DNA from: Candidatus Brocadia sinica JPN1
GTDB taxonomy: Bacteria; Planctomycetota; Brocadiia; Brocadiales; Brocadiaceae
DNA length: 64,000 bases
Assembly: GCF_000949635.1 (NCBI RefSeq)
Contig: NZ_BAFN01000001.1
Span: 2,469,673-2,533,672, forward strand
Direction: 5' to 3'
Positions 52,861 through 63,214 of the stretch are shown one piece after another. Below the pieces are notes generated by a model. That model searched no databases, was not told where the DNA came from, and saw only the letters and a program-made list of their open reading frames with translations. A program made the position numbers and the translations under genes. Within the stretch, counting starts at the first letter, position 1, and every line of letters begins with the position of its first letter.

Positions 52861-53099
52861 CAAGGAATTTCGAATTATGAGCTTCACCATAATTGGGAAC
52901 GGATAATGTACAGCAGCGGATGAGTTGCCCGTCAATATTTTCCCGCCATGATTTTGGGCAAGGATTTTGCCATACGAAAAATTCTTACGGCAAAATCTAT
53001 GAAGCGTTCTTTAAGTCAAATATTTTCTTATCCTTCGACATTCATTATTCCTTGTTCGATATTCGATATTGGAATCCTTATAATAAGTAAATTTTAACA

Positions 53100-53137
53100 T
53101 TCCAGTGAAGATCAATTCTTCACTGGAAATTTTTTTT
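53100..53137 (+). terminator. Strong intrinsic terminator
   Basis: Stem TTCCAGTGAAGA / TCTTCACTGGAA followed by eight T. It lies 416 bases after the Cys-repeat gene stop, so it may end a long 3' transcript or a separate small RNA. Confidence 0.75.
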
Positions 53138-53237
53138 ATAATAATTTATAACTTTATATAAAGTTAGGAAGAAAAGGATTGAGGCGAAATAGTCGATTCA
53201 CGTGGAGTATTTGTGAATATTACCGGGAAAGAGAGCC

Positions 53238-54812
53238 ATGTATGATCTGACAAATTTTACCATCCAGGACATGACCCAATGCGGAGATGCACTGGAACAT
53301 CTTGGGTATAAATCGAAAAGCTTAGAGGAACTGGCCGATTCTGTGGTTCGCTATTTCTACGACCACCTTATTGACAGGCGGACAAGTGAGAAGTCCTCTG
53401 CACTGGTACGCTTTTTCATGACATATCCATACGAAAGTCTTGACGAGGAATTGCGCCAATTAGCCAACAAGATGCCGGGAGGACTGTCTTTGACTAAGAC
53501 TACGAGTTGCGTAGTCCTCCTGGCAACGGTGGGGGCGCAACCTGACTGGAATTCAAAAAAGCTTTCTAAAGGACACCGGGTTATTCCCCTGGTAGATAAG
53601 CAAACGGTGGACCAACATCCGATGATCGCCCAATTGGTTTATCAGTTAGGGATAGATATTGACACGGTGCTCCATCCTCGCCCTACACTTGAGACTGAGC
53701 TGGAAAGTAAGATTTTCAATGTGTTTCATGTGCCCGATGCCCTGGGAAGCCCCCATATTCCGGCCCAGGATGAATTTGTGATTCCTTTTGGAATTAAATC
53801 GGCGTTGGGATTTGGCAGTATGTTACCTACGGGGAATTTGTTTACGGTAGTTCTATTTTCGAAAACGAGGGTTCCGCGGAATACGGCAGAGATGTTCAAA
53901 TATCTTGCCCTGAATACAAGGATAGCGGTATTGCCCTTTGTATCAAAAAAAATCTACGTAAACGAGAAGACCGTGCTTGACGAAACCGAGAGGCTCAGGT
54001 CGATCATTGCCACGCAAACGAGTTTATTGAGTGTATACAAGAAAACCGCTGTTAATCAGTCCAGACGTCTGGAGGGCTTTTCATTAAAATTTACACTGTC
54101 TCTGGCAAAATTTACCAAAAAGGCCTGGCTCTACATTTCTTTGATAACCGCATCGTCATTCTTTTTATATGTTTTTTATGCGACACATATCGAGTTTATG
54201 TTGCACGTGGCAGCGATACCACTTGAAATATTGCTGGGTGCTTTATTGATAGAAAGGCTTTTAGAAAGGAAAGAAAAGGCAGAAAAATTTAATCAATTGA
54301 TGTACATAAAGAGTTACCTGTATCGATCAGAGATGCGTAACCTTTTTATCACCAATTTTAGTTCATTAAAATTTCCGGTAATTACCATGTCGAAAATCAA
54401 AAATGCAAGTTTGGAAGAATTAAGGCACATGCGTGACGATGCGGATCACCTGGAATATTTTTCGTTGGACGCAATGGAATTGGTAATTCGGGAGTATGTT
54501 TCGGCCTATCATGTATTTCGTGACTTCATGGATCGGGCGAGCACGTATGGCATGGATACTCTTTTCCAGGATATGATTTACATTTTACATTTCATTCAGG
54601 ATGTTAAATTGTTTAAGCAGGAAAACCCTGATACATCTTTCATTTATGAAGTGCAGAAACATCCTTTCTTAATGGAAAAAGTAAAAAAGGTTTTAGGGGA
54701 TGGTACCCAGAAATTTCTGGATTATATGATTGAGCTAAAAGAAAAAAAGCCAGAGCTGTTCTACGACCTCTTAACCGACTATGAATTATCATCACGCAGA
54801 ATAACCCGATAA
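53238..54812 (+). CDS. Membrane sensor-like protein without output domain
   Basis: A 524-residue protein. The first 240 or so residues match a conserved N-terminal sensory region that I recall from histidine kinases and related regulators (MYDLTNFTIQDMTQCGDAL, VVRYFYDHLIDRRTSEKSSA, VPDALGSPHIPAQDEFVIPF, FGIKSALGFGSMLPTGN). After a coiled linker (residues about 255-295) there are two membrane spans (ALYISLITASSFFLYVFYA region and MLHVAAIPLEILLGALLIE), then a charged helical C-terminal half (360-524) with no kinase, GGDEF or HTH motif. The protein may pass a signal to an unlinked partner through its C-terminal helices. The ATG at 53238 has GAGAG about six bases upstream. No neighbour suggests the partner. 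Confidence 0.7.
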   Translation: MYDLTNFTIQDMTQCGDALEHLGYKSKSLEELADSVVRYFYDHLIDRRTSEKSSALVRFFMTYPYESLDEELRQLANKMPGGLSLTKTTSCVVLLATVGAQPDWNSKKLSKGHRVIPLVDKQTVDQHPMIAQLVYQLGIDIDTVLHPRPTLETELESKIFNVFHVPDALGSPHIPAQDEFVIPFGIKSALGFGSMLPTGNLFTVVLFSKTRVPRNTAEMFKYLALNTRIAVLPFVSKKIYVNEKTVLDETERLRSIIATQTSLLSVYKKTAVNQSRRLEGFSLKFTLSLAKFTKKAWLYISLITASSFFLYVFYATHIEFMLHVAAIPLEILLGALLIERLLERKEKAEKFNQLMYIKSYLYRSEMRNLFITNFSSLKFPVITMSKIKNASLEELRHMRDDADHLEYFSLDAMELVIREYVSAYHVFRDFMDRASTYGMDTLFQDMIYILHFIQDVKLFKQENPDTSFIYEVQKHPFLMEKVKKVLGDGTQKFLDYMIELKEKKPELFYDLLTDYELSSRRITR

Positions 54813-55129
54813 TCACGAACGAATGAAAAGCAAGGTATCCCTTGTTATACACAGCCTCATTAATCAGATACGAATATGTCATTCCCCCCGGAAGCGGGAA
54901 TCCAGAAAAAATACTGGATTCCGGGTCAAGCCCGGAATGACAGGCAGTTGTAGACTCATGTCGCTATGTATAGTATCAATTTAGTTTTTTGAAAAAAATA
55001 CCATGAAAAGCTCCGTTAGGAGTAGCATATTAATAGAAAAATAGAGTAGAAAACTGGATTTCCGTTTTCGCAGAGCTTTCCCCGTACCTGATACGGGGAA
55101 TGACAACTTCCTTTTGTCGTCGACTATAA
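54813..55129. other. Intergenic region with palindromic repeats
   Basis: About 315 bases between the convergent sensor and MATE genes. It holds two repeats of one type (54878-54942 and 55045-55103) and no gene. Confidence 0.5.
54878..54942. repeat. Palindromic intergenic repeat (GTCATTCC ... GGAATGAC type)
   Basis: Bounded by GTCATTCC and GGAATGAC, with inner stem GGAATCCAG ... CTGGATTCC and CCGGGTC-AAGCCCGG. A common genomic repeat of intergenic regions. A diverged copy with stem TTCCCCGTA ... TACGGGGAA lies at 55045-55103. Confidence 0.7.
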
Positions 55130-56479
55130 CTATACGGTAACACGTCTCCATCTCCCTCTTTTGTACAGGATGTATATTGCAATGGCACGGCAAATCCAGT
55201 CCAGCGCTGCTCCAAACCAGACACCGGCTAATCCCCATCCAAGTGTGATACCAAACAAATAAGCCATTGGAACATGTAAGCATAAAGTGCCTACAATAGT
55301 AATGATCATAGGACTTATAGTATCACCGGCACCACGGAGACCGCCGGCATAGACCATATATACAGCTAAAGCGGGTTGTTCGATGGCGGCGATCATTATA
55401 CATGCCACGGCCAGCGAAAGTACCCTGGAATCCGGTTTAAAAATCATGGCCATTTGTTCAGGGAACAGAAGAAAGATTAAGGCGAAAAATCCCATTAAGC
55501 CAAGGGCAAAATAGCAACTGCGTTTCATGCTGAGCAATGCCAGGTCTACATTCTTTGCACCAAGACTTTGTCCTACCAAAGTAGCAGTTGACACCGCCAG
55601 GGCGAATCCCGGCATGAAGGAGATCGACTCGATACGAACGGCAATCTGGTGTGCTGCCAGTGATACTGTTCCAAGAATAGTAACAATTTTGGTAAAGAAC
55701 AGAAATCCCATCTGTGTTAAGAAGGCATCAATGGTTGCAGGGATAGAGATACGAAAGATCCTTTGTAAGGATTCGATATGTATCTGAGCTAAATGGCGTA
55801 TACGGATATGTAAGATACACTTTCCTGCAAAGAGTTTTGTTAATAGTAGGCATATTCCGACAGTGTACGCAAGAGCTGTTGCCCATGCCACTCCGGAAAC
55901 ACCCAATTTAGGAAAAGGTCCTATGCCAAAGATTAACAACCAGTTAAACAGGATGTTGATGCAATTGATAATAAGTGTCACCTTCATCGGCGTCTTCGTA
56001 TCGCCAGATCCACGCAGGACGCCGCTGCATGCAAGGATAACGAGGCGAAATACCAGGAACCCTCCAACAATCTGGAGATAACCCGTGCCAAGTTCCGCAA
56101 CGTTGGGCTCTGCGCTCATGAGAACCAAAATTTCCTTTGCAAAAAATAGTAAAAATGGTGTAGCAACTATACCCATAATGAGGGACATAAGGATTGTCTG
56201 CGCTCCGACTATCTGTGCTTGATCTTTTTCCTTTGCCCCGATGTGTCTTGCAACAATACTGGCCGAGCCGACATTGAGTGAAGAGAAGATCATGGAGATA
56301 ATAAAAAAGAGGGTACCTGCCAGGCCTACAGCAGCAATGGCATCTGTCCCCAGGCGTCCTACCATAATCGTGTCTGAGATAAACACACTCATATGTAGGA
56401 CATTTTCAATGGCTACCGGGATGCAGAGCTTAAAAATATTTTTATTAAGATTTTTTTCTGTGAGGTCGAGCAGACGCAT
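55130..56479 (-). CDS. MATE-family efflux transporter
   Basis: Inner-membrane exporter of cationic compounds driven by Na+ or H+. The 449-residue protein has 12 hydrophobic spans and MATE hallmarks: the first half has TIMVGRLGTDAIAAVGLAGT and RGSGDTKTPM, and the second half AHQIAVRIESISFMPGFALA and GGLRGAGDTISPM. The doubled architecture is complete. ATG 56479 lacks a clear SD but starts the family-typical region (TEKNLNKNIFKLCIPVAIEN). It stands alone between repeats and glgC. Confidence 0.93.
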   Translation of the reverse strand: MRLLDLTEKNLNKNIFKLCIPVAIENVLHMSVFISDTIMVGRLGTDAIAAVGLAGTLFFIISMIFSSLNVGSASIVARHIGAKEKDQAQIVGAQTILMSLIMGIVATPFLLFFAKEILVLMSAEPNVAELGTGYLQIVGGFLVFRLVILACSGVLRGSGDTKTPMKVTLIINCINILFNWLLIFGIGPFPKLGVSGVAWATALAYTVGICLLLTKLFAGKCILHIRIRHLAQIHIESLQRIFRISIPATIDAFLTQMGFLFFTKIVTILGTVSLAAHQIAVRIESISFMPGFALAVSTATLVGQSLGAKNVDLALLSMKRSCYFALGLMGFFALIFLLFPEQMAMIFKPDSRVLSLAVACIMIAAIEQPALAVYMVYAGGLRGAGDTISPMIITIVGTLCLHVPMAYLFGITLGWGLAGVWFGAALDWICRAIAIYILYKRGRWRRVTV

Positions 56480-56671
56480 GGAAATTATCGGTTCTTTTGT
56501 AAAAAATAACAGGTGTGGTAATGAGTTATCACAAGGGATACTTTTGTGAATTGTGTGAAGGAGTATAACCGCCGTAAACCTGCTTAAATAAAATAAAAAT
56601 TCCTATACCATCACGATAGCCAAAAAAGTCGCAGAAATGTTCAGTTTTTCCAATTGATCTTTTGACCATAT

Positions 56672-57892
56672 TTAGAGCAAAGGTAACATCTTGGGAACTA
56701 CGATAATGCCTTTTTCAGTAATGGTAAACTGCCTGGCATCTTCTTCCGGATTATATCCGATTTGTTTTCCATCCGGGACTATTACAAATTTATCAATGAT
56801 AGTATTTCGAATTTTGACATTTTTACCGACCCTCACTCCCTCCATGATAATTGAATCGTAGACTTCGGAATGATTTTCGATCCTCACATTTGGTGAAATA
56901 ACCGACCTCTCCACATGGGCGCCACTGACAATACAACCATTGGAAACCAGAGAATTCAGGACTGTACCGCATTTTCCACCGGGAAATAATTCTGAAAATA
57001 CAGTCTTTGCGGGAGGAAACTGTTTATGATACGTACGAATCGGCCAGGACGTGTCGTACAGATTAAAGATAGGGTCTATCTGGATAAGGTCCATATTCGC
57101 ATCCCAGTATGCATCAAGCGTTCCTATATCTCTCCAATATTTAACGGCCTTATTGTTTTTATCATTAAATATATATGCAAACAAACGGCCTTCATGAATC
57201 ATCGAGGGAATAACGTTTTTCCCGAAATCATGGCTGGTATCTTTTTTGGCATCTTCGATTACCCGTTTTACCAATACCTCTGTATTGAACAGATAAATTC
57301 CCATAGACACCAGCGCTATGTTGGGATTTGAGGGCATTGATTGTGGATGATCCGGTTTTTCCACAAAATCCACAATTTTTTGATCGTTATTTATACTTAC
57401 GTTCCCAAAACGATTCGCCTCGTTTAATGGCACTTCAATACAGGGCACCGTGACGTCCGCTTTCTTCGATTCGTGAAATTCTATCAATTCACGGTAATCC
57501 ATTTTATAAATGTGGTCACCTGCTAAGATCAAAACCTTTTCTGGTCGTTCTCTTTCCAACACATAGATATTTTGATATACGGCGTCAGATGTACCCTGGT
57601 ACCACAAATCACTTGTTCTCTTTTGTGGTGGTATACCTTCTATAAACTCGCCTAATTCATAATTATTTATATTCCACCCAATTCTTAGATGTCTATCCAG
57701 GGAATAGGATTTGTACTGCGTTAATACGCAAATCTTCTTCAAGCCGGAGTTAAGACAGCTACTCAAGGGAAAATCAATAATACGATAAATACCACCGAAA
57801 GGGACTGCCGGTTTTGCTCTGTCTCTTGTCAGGGGATAGAGTCGTTCGCCCTGCCCCCCTGCCAGTAACATCACAAGTACTTTTCTGGACAT
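56672..57892 (-). CDS. glgC: Glucose-1-phosphate adenylyltransferase
   Basis: Makes ADP-glucose for glycogen synthesis; anammox cells store glycogen. The 406-residue protein has the nucleotidyltransferase start LLAGGQGERLYPLTRDRAKPAVPFGG with the regulatory lysine/arginine positions, ILAGDHIYKMDY, FVEKP and the C-terminal left-handed beta-helix (GCIVSGAHVERSVISPNVRI). It lies 38 bases downstream of rho and may share its transcript. Confidence 0.96.
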   Translation of the reverse strand: MSRKVLVMLLAGGQGERLYPLTRDRAKPAVPFGGIYRIIDFPLSSCLNSGLKKICVLTQYKSYSLDRHLRIGWNINNYELGEFIEGIPPQKRTSDLWYQGTSDAVYQNIYVLERERPEKVLILAGDHIYKMDYRELIEFHESKKADVTVPCIEVPLNEANRFGNVSINNDQKIVDFVEKPDHPQSMPSNPNIALVSMGIYLFNTEVLVKRVIEDAKKDTSHDFGKNVIPSMIHEGRLFAYIFNDKNNKAVKYWRDIGTLDAYWDANMDLIQIDPIFNLYDTSWPIRTYHKQFPPAKTVFSELFPGGKCGTVLNSLVSNGCIVSGAHVERSVISPNVRIENHSEVYDSIIMEGVRVGKNVKIRNTIIDKFVIVPDGKQIGYNPEEDARQFTITEKGIIVVPKMLPLL

Positions 57893-57929
57893 TTCATGTA
57901 TAAAAAGATTGGATATATTGAAAAAATAA

Positions 57930-59264
57930 TTATGTGATGTTCATTGTCATAAGGAATTCTGCATTGGTCTTTGTCTTTGCCAGTCTGTTTTTGAGCAATT
58001 CCATAGCCTCTGTGGGGTTCATTTCGTTGAGTACCTTTCGAAGCATCCACATGCGTTTAATCTCCTCTGGATTTACAATTAACTCTTCTTTCCGTGTACC
58101 GGAACGGGTAATGTCAATGGCCGGGAATAATCTGCGATCTGCTAATTTTCTGTCCAGATGGAGTTCCATGTTGCCTGTGCCTTTAAACTCCTCAAAGATG
58201 ACTTCGTCCATCCTGCTTCCGGTATCAATCAATGCCGTTGCAATGATTGTAAGACTGCCGCCTTCTTCAATATTTCTTGCTGCGCCAAAAAACCTTTTCG
58301 GTTTTTGGAGTGCACTGGCATCCACACCGCCGGAAAGGATCTTTCCGCTATGAGGAACTTCGGTGTTGTATGCCCTTGCCAATCTGGTAATAGAATCGAG
58401 TAAAATGACGACGTCTCTGCCGTATTCTACCATTCGCTTTGCCTTTTCAATCACCATTTCAGCCACCTGGATATGCCGGCTTGCAGGTTCATCGAATGTG
58501 GAGCCAATGACCTCGGCTTCAACAGACCGGTCCATATCGGTTACTTCCTCTGGTCTTTCGTCGATTAAAAGGACAATCAAATATACTTCAGGATGATTCT
58601 TGGTAATACTATTGGCGATTTTTTGTAGCAGCACGGTTTTACCCGTTCGCGGGGGCGCTACGATTAAACCTCTTTGGCCTTTTCCAATAGGGGTAACCAG
58701 GTCCATAATCCTTGTTTCCAGCTCTGTTGAGCTTTTTTCTAAAAAGAGTCTTTCGTGGGGATGCAAAGGAGTCAGGTCGTCAAAGACAATCTTTTCACCC
58801 ATAATCTCCGGATTTTCAAAATTAATAGCCTCTACCCGCAGTAAGGCAAAATACCTCTCCGTATCCTTTGGGGGCCTGATTTGCCCGGATACTACTGCAC
58901 CTGTCCGGATGCCAAATCTACGGATCTGAGAGGGGGAGATGTAGATGTCATCCGGACAAGGTAAATAATTATAATCCGGTGACCGTAAGAAGCCAAATCC
59001 TTCCGGAAGTACCTCTACAACACCTTCTCCGTACATAAGCCCATTCTGATTGACCCTTTCTTTTAGAATTTTGAAAATCAGGTCTTGTTTCTTCAGTCCG
59101 GTATATTCTTTAATACCTTCTCTTTTTGCGGTTTCCTGCAATTCCTTAATGGTCATTTTTTGCAATTCTGTAATATGCATCTCACCTCGTTTGATTTCTT
59201 CGTACTTTTCATTTGTTTCCTGATCTACAACCACAGGTTCTTTTTTACCGTTTGTTACTGCCAT
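57930..59264 (-). CDS. rho: Transcription termination factor Rho
   Basis: Hexameric RNA helicase that ends transcription. The 444-residue protein has the N-terminal Rho domain ([18 protein letters not shown]), the cold-shock-like RNA-binding domain ([30 protein letters not shown]), the P-loop [11 protein letters not shown], Walker [16 protein letters not shown] and the R-loop. AGGAGG lies eight bases before ATG 59264. It follows coaE by 27 bases. Confidence 0.97.
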   Translation of the reverse strand: MAVTNGKKEPVVVDQETNEKYEEIKRGEMHITELQKMTIKELQETAKREGIKEYTGLKKQDLIFKILKERVNQNGLMYGEGVVEVLPEGFGFLRSPDYNYLPCPDDIYISPSQIRRFGIRTGAVVSGQIRPPKDTERYFALLRVEAINFENPEIMGEKIVFDDLTPLHPHERLFLEKSSTELETRIMDLVTPIGKGQRGLIVAPPRTGKTVLLQKIANSITKNHPEVYLIVLLIDERPEEVTDMDRSVEAEVIGSTFDEPASRHIQVAEMVIEKAKRMVEYGRDVVILLDSITRLARAYNTEVPHSGKILSGGVDASALQKPKRFFGAARNIEEGGSLTIIATALIDTGSRMDEVIFEEFKGTGNMELHLDRKLADRRLFPAIDITRSGTRKEELIVNPEEIKRMWMLRKVLNEMNPTEAMELLKNRLAKTKTNAEFLMTMNIT

Positions 59265-59290
59265 AAATATTTCCTCCTAGAATTTTAAAA

Positions 59291-59902
59291 TTAATTATTT
59301 TCTATATACAGTTGCCAGAATTCTCTTATCTGTCTGAAAGTGTTATCTTCCGTAAAGTTGTTATCAACAACATAATCTGCCTTTTTTCTCTTATCTTCCA
59401 AAGTCATTTGGAAACGCTCCCTTCTTTCCAATTCATCATCCTGCCAATGCCTGCAAATTTTACTTCGGCTTACTCTGTGATCTTTCCCCGTGTTTACAAA
59501 AACAATAAAATCACATATCAATGAAAGATCGGATTCCTCCAATAGCGCTGCATCAATCACCATGGCTTTCCTACGTCCCCGTTTTTCTATCTCGGTGATC
59601 CTGGATCGTATCTGTTCGATGACAATCGGGTGTAAGATGTTGCAAAGGTCGTCTAAACAGGTCTTGTCCTGAAATACAATCTCCGAAAGCCGGGAACGGT
59701 CGATCTTCCCATAGTTGTCTTGTATGGTTATGCCGAACCTTTTGATGATTTTCTCTTTCACCTCTTTTGCCTGGATGAGCCTATGGCATATCTCGTCGGC
59801 ATCGATAATCTCCGCTCCCAGCGAGGCAAGCATACGGGCAACCGTACTTTTTCCGCTTGATATGCCGCCTGTTATGCCAATGATCTTTGGTCTCGTGCTC
59901 AC
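59291..59902 (-). CDS. coaE: Dephospho-CoA kinase
   Basis: Last step of coenzyme A synthesis, adding the 3'-phosphate to dephospho-CoA. The 203-residue protein has P-loop GGISSGKSTVARMLASLGAEIIDADEI and the later DAALLEESDLSLICDFIVFV and SRSKICRHWQDDE motifs. The start is GTG 59902, overlapping the polA stop by four bases (GTGA), the sign of translational coupling. Confidence 0.95.
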   Translation of the reverse strand: MSTRPKIIGITGGISSGKSTVARMLASLGAEIIDADEICHRLIQAKEVKEKIIKRFGITIQDNYGKIDRSRLSEIVFQDKTCLDDLCNILHPIVIEQIRSRITEIEKRGRRKAMVIDAALLEESDLSLICDFIVFVNTGKDHRVSRSKICRHWQDDELERRERFQMTLEDKRKKADYVVDNNFTEDNTFRQIREFWQLYIENN

Positions 59903-62565
59903 TCTGCTTCCATCCAGTTTTTCCCGATCTTTACGTTTACCTTGATTGGAACGTTCAGGGTAACCGCATGAACCATTTCCGCCTGCACCATGGAACGTGT
60001 CGGTTCTAAAGTATTTTCTTTTACCTCAAAGAGTAATTCATCGTGTATTTGAAGCAACATCTTTGCCTCGTATTCAATATTTTTCAACCGTGCGTGGATT
60101 TTATTCATGGCAATCTTTATCAAATCGGCAGCAGAACCTTGAATAATCGTATTGACTGCGATGCGTTCCGACAGGTTTCTGCGTTTTTTGTCTGTGGAAT
60201 GAAGATCAGGTATAGACCGTTTTCTGTTAAACAATGTCTTTACGTAACCACACGCCCTCGCTTCTCCTATGACATTGTCTCTAAATCTTTTTACACCCTG
60301 ATATAAACCAAAATAGGCATTGATGAACTCCCGCGCCTCTTCCAGAGATAGTCCAGTATCTCTGGAAAGCCCAAATTCACTCAGTCCGTAAACTATTCCA
60401 AAATTGACCGCCTTTGCATTGCGTCTCATTTCCGGAGTTACGTGTTCCAGGGGAACACCATAAATAGCAGAAGCAACAGCCGAATGGATGTCTTTGTCCT
60501 GATGAAATGCCGTCATCAAAGCCGCATCCTTGGAAAAATGTGCGAGGATGCGTAACTCGATTTGCGAGTAATCCGCCGATAAAAATACCGTGTCCTTCTG
60601 AGAAGGGACAAAGGCACGGCGGATTTGCTTTCCAGCATCTGTCCGGATCGGAATATTCTGAAGATTCGGTTCGCTGCTGCTGAGACGTCCTGTAGCTGTT
60701 ACTGTCTGATTAAATGAGGTATGCACACGACCGGTGTTTGGGTTTATCATATCCGGCAAGGCATCGACGTACGTATTCTTTAATTTTGTAAGCTGTCGGT
60801 ATTCAAGTACTAACCTGGGGAGGGTGTGTTGCCAGGCAAGGGTCGTCAGCACGTTTGCATCTGTCGATAACCCTGTCTTGGTACGCCTTAACTGTGGCAA
60901 TTCGAGTTTTTCAAAAAGGACATCACTCAGCTGTTTCGGAGAACTGATATTAAACTCATGTCCGGCTGAGGTATAGATTTCCTTTTCAAGCTGTTGTAAT
61001 TTTCCGGTCAAATTGCAGGACATCTCCTTTAAAACAGGGGCGTCCAGACATATCCCATTCCATTCCATTTCAGCCAGGACGTAAATTAAGGGAATCTCTA
61101 CATTATGAAGTAAAGGTAACAATTCTTCTTCTTTGAGACGGGATTCCATGTTACTTGCTAAACGAAATGTAATATCCGCATCCTGACAGGCGTATTGACA
61201 GACCTTAGCAACATCTACCCGATCCATTGTAATTTGTTCTTTTCCGGATCCTATCAACTCTGATATGGTTATTGTTTTATATGATAGATATTCAAAGGCG
61301 ATATCGTCCAGATTATGGTTCCTTTTTATTGGATTAAGAAGATAGGAAGCAATCATGGTATCAAATGCAATTCCCTGTAAGAGAATAGTATTGTTTCTGA
61401 GTACGAGGAGGTCGTATTTAATATTTTGCCCAATTTTCTTGACGCTTTCATCTTCTAAAATGAGTCGGATTTTTGGAAATACTATATTTTTATTTAAATG
61501 TTCTGTTCCTTCCGGTGCCATCAAAGGTATGTAATACGCTTCTCTTTCCTGCCAGGAAAAAGAAATACCCACGATCTCTGCTTTGAGGGGTTCGGTGCCG
61601 GTCGTTTCTAAATCTATGGCAAATACCCTTTGTTCCTTTAATTGGTCAAGGAATTCATGAAATTTTTCGACCGTATTTATAAGGTGGTATCGGGTTTCTT
61701 CGGTCTTCGCCGTTGCAACCATATCCGTAAGAAGGGTATTAAATCCTAATTTCCTGAATAGTTTTTTTAATTCTGTATTTTTGGTATCATTTATCTTGCA
61801 GGCATTCATATCAAACGGTATAGGGATGTTATTGTAAAGCTTCAGGAGTTTCTCAGAAAGCCTGGCCTGGTCTGCAAATACCCTTAAATTTTCTTGCCTC
61901 TTCTTTCCACTAATGTTGTTGATATTGGCAAGAACGGACGCCAGCGAACCCCATTTCCGGATAAGCTCCAGCGCTGTTTTGTCGCCAATGCCCGGCACTC
62001 CAGGCACATTGTCTGAGGCATCTCCTGAGAGGGCAAGGACGTCCACTACCTGCTCTGGCCGTATGCCTTTTTCTTTGAAAAGGACTTCCCGATCAATCAT
62101 CAAACCTTTCTTTGCATTCAATATTTTTACACATGGACTTAATAATTGTTCCATATCTTTATCTGAGGTTACTATGACAATTTCGACAGGTTTGTCGGAT
62201 AGTAATTTTACCAGGGTACTAATTACATCATCTGCTTCATATCCCTTGGCTGCGTAAACGGGAATGTTATGCGCCCTGACAACTTTGTAAATCAGAGGAA
62301 TTTGTACCTGTAATTCATCAGGTGTCGGTTTACGGTTTGCCTTATACTCACGGTAATTATAATGTCTGTGGGTAATCCATTTAGTATCGAAAACCACAAC
62401 TATGTATTCCGGCCGATGCTCCCTGAGCAGCTTTTGCAGCATCCTCGTGAATCCGTATACTGCATTTGCTGGTTTTCCATCGGGCGTTGTAAGTCTTGCC
62501 GTGATGGCATAAAAAGCCTGGTAACAGTGTGAATGACCATCGATGATAAAGAATCGCTCTGACAT
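59899..62565 (-). CDS. polA: DNA polymerase I
   Basis: Fills gaps in repair and removes RNA primers. The 888-residue protein has all three domains: 5'-3' exonuclease (residues 1-300; FIIDGHSHCYQAFYAI, YEADDVISTL, SGDASDNVPGVPGIGDKTAL), 3'-5' exonuclease with its acidic residues kept (FAIDLETTGTEPL, IGQNIKYDLLVL, YACQDADITF; so proofreading is expected) and polymerase (DYSQIELRILAHFS, RRNAKAVNFGIVYGLS, QIHDELLFEV). It heads the run polA-coaE-rho-glgC on the minus strand. The ATG at 62565 lacks a clear SD. Confidence 0.97.
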   Translation of the reverse strand: MSERFFIIDGHSHCYQAFYAITARLTTPDGKPANAVYGFTRMLQKLLREHRPEYIVVVFDTKWITHRHYNYREYKANRKPTPDELQVQIPLIYKVVRAHNIPVYAAKGYEADDVISTLVKLLSDKPVEIVIVTSDKDMEQLLSPCVKILNAKKGLMIDREVLFKEKGIRPEQVVDVLALSGDASDNVPGVPGIGDKTALELIRKWGSLASVLANINNISGKKRQENLRVFADQARLSEKLLKLYNNIPIPFDMNACKINDTKNTELKKLFRKLGFNTLLTDMVATAKTEETRYHLINTVEKFHEFLDQLKEQRVFAIDLETTGTEPLKAEIVGISFSWQEREAYYIPLMAPEGTEHLNKNIVFPKIRLILEDESVKKIGQNIKYDLLVLRNNTILLQGIAFDTMIASYLLNPIKRNHNLDDIAFEYLSYKTITISELIGSGKEQITMDRVDVAKVCQYACQDADITFRLASNMESRLKEEELLPLLHNVEIPLIYVLAEMEWNGICLDAPVLKEMSCNLTGKLQQLEKEIYTSAGHEFNISSPKQLSDVLFEKLELPQLRRTKTGLSTDANVLTTLAWQHTLPRLVLEYRQLTKLKNTYVDALPDMINPNTGRVHTSFNQTVTATGRLSSSEPNLQNIPIRTDAGKQIRRAFVPSQKDTVFLSADYSQIELRILAHFSKDAALMTAFHQDKDIHSAVASAIYGVPLEHVTPEMRRNAKAVNFGIVYGLSEFGLSRDTGLSLEEAREFINAYFGLYQGVKRFRDNVIGEARACGYVKTLFNRKRSIPDLHSTDKKRRNLSERIAVNTIIQGSAADLIKIAMNKIHARLKNIEYEAKMLLQIHDELLFEVKENTLEPTRSMVQAEMVHAVTLNVPIKVNVKIGKNWMEAE

Positions 62566-63138
62566 TCTCGGTTAGCGATGTAAAGCCTTGCGTACCATCA
62601 AACCAGTGATTTGCTCAGGAGCATCAGTAACAGAGACAGGCAATTGTTAGGCAAGACAGGTTGCGGAGATATACCGTAAAATTTATTTATAATTTATGTT
62701 CTTAAAACTGGAGAAAATCAAGATATTATAACTCTGCAATAAAGATGCTGAAACTGTTATTTAAAAATGTTGGAAAATACCAGAACAAACTTAGGAAAGA
62801 TTAGCTTACCACTATGCTAACTTTAGGCTGGATAACCTATCATTAACCAAAAAATTATTATGGATAATTTTTATAAATAGTAACATCGTTGAAAATTATT
62901 GTCAAGCTAAATAATAAATTTTATCTTGTCTGTGTTTGGTGCAAAACTCGCAGGATTTCGCCCGATTTATATCGGGATTCAGAATCCGCAGTATATTTCA
63001 GGAATATTCCTTGAAAATATTTGCGGGAGGTGTTATCCTTTGTCCATTGATAAAGATTCTTTTAATGACTTTAAAGAACGAAAGTTGTCTTAAGTTCCCA
63101 TTCTTGAATAGTTCATTTCGAAAATACTTGAAACGGGT
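62566..63138. other. Intergenic region between polA and the tRNA
   Basis: About 570 AT-rich bases. It must hold the promoters of the polA run (minus) and the tRNA (plus). No protein frame, repeat or RNA structure stands out. Confidence 0.5.
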
Positions 63139-63214
63139 GGCGGTGTAGCTCAGTTGGTAGAGCAGCGGACTCATAAGCCGCGCGTCGGGGGTTCAATTCC
63201 CTCCACCGCTACCA
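63139..63214 (+). tRNA. tRNA with CAU anticodon, probably elongator tRNA-Met
   Basis: 76 bases fold into a cloverleaf with encoded CCA. Acceptor stem GGCGGTG / CACCGCT (first pair G-T), D arm GCTC/GAGC, anticodon loop CTCATAA with CAU, and T arm GGGGG/CCCTC with TTCAATT. The anticodon stem GCGGA/GCCGC has a mismatch A31-G39 next to the loop. It lacks the three G-C pairs of the initiator. A CAU tRNA can also be tRNA-Ile with lysidine; the overall sequence is closer to elongator methionine tRNA. Confidence 0.93.

Larger units (their letters stand above)
52685..53237. other. Intergenic region with repeat and orphan terminator
   Basis: About 550 bases between the Cys-repeat protein and the sensor-like protein. 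It holds a GC-rich palindrome (52821-52860) and a strong terminator (53100-53137). No protein frame is convincing. A small RNA ending at the terminator is possible. Confidence 0.4.
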
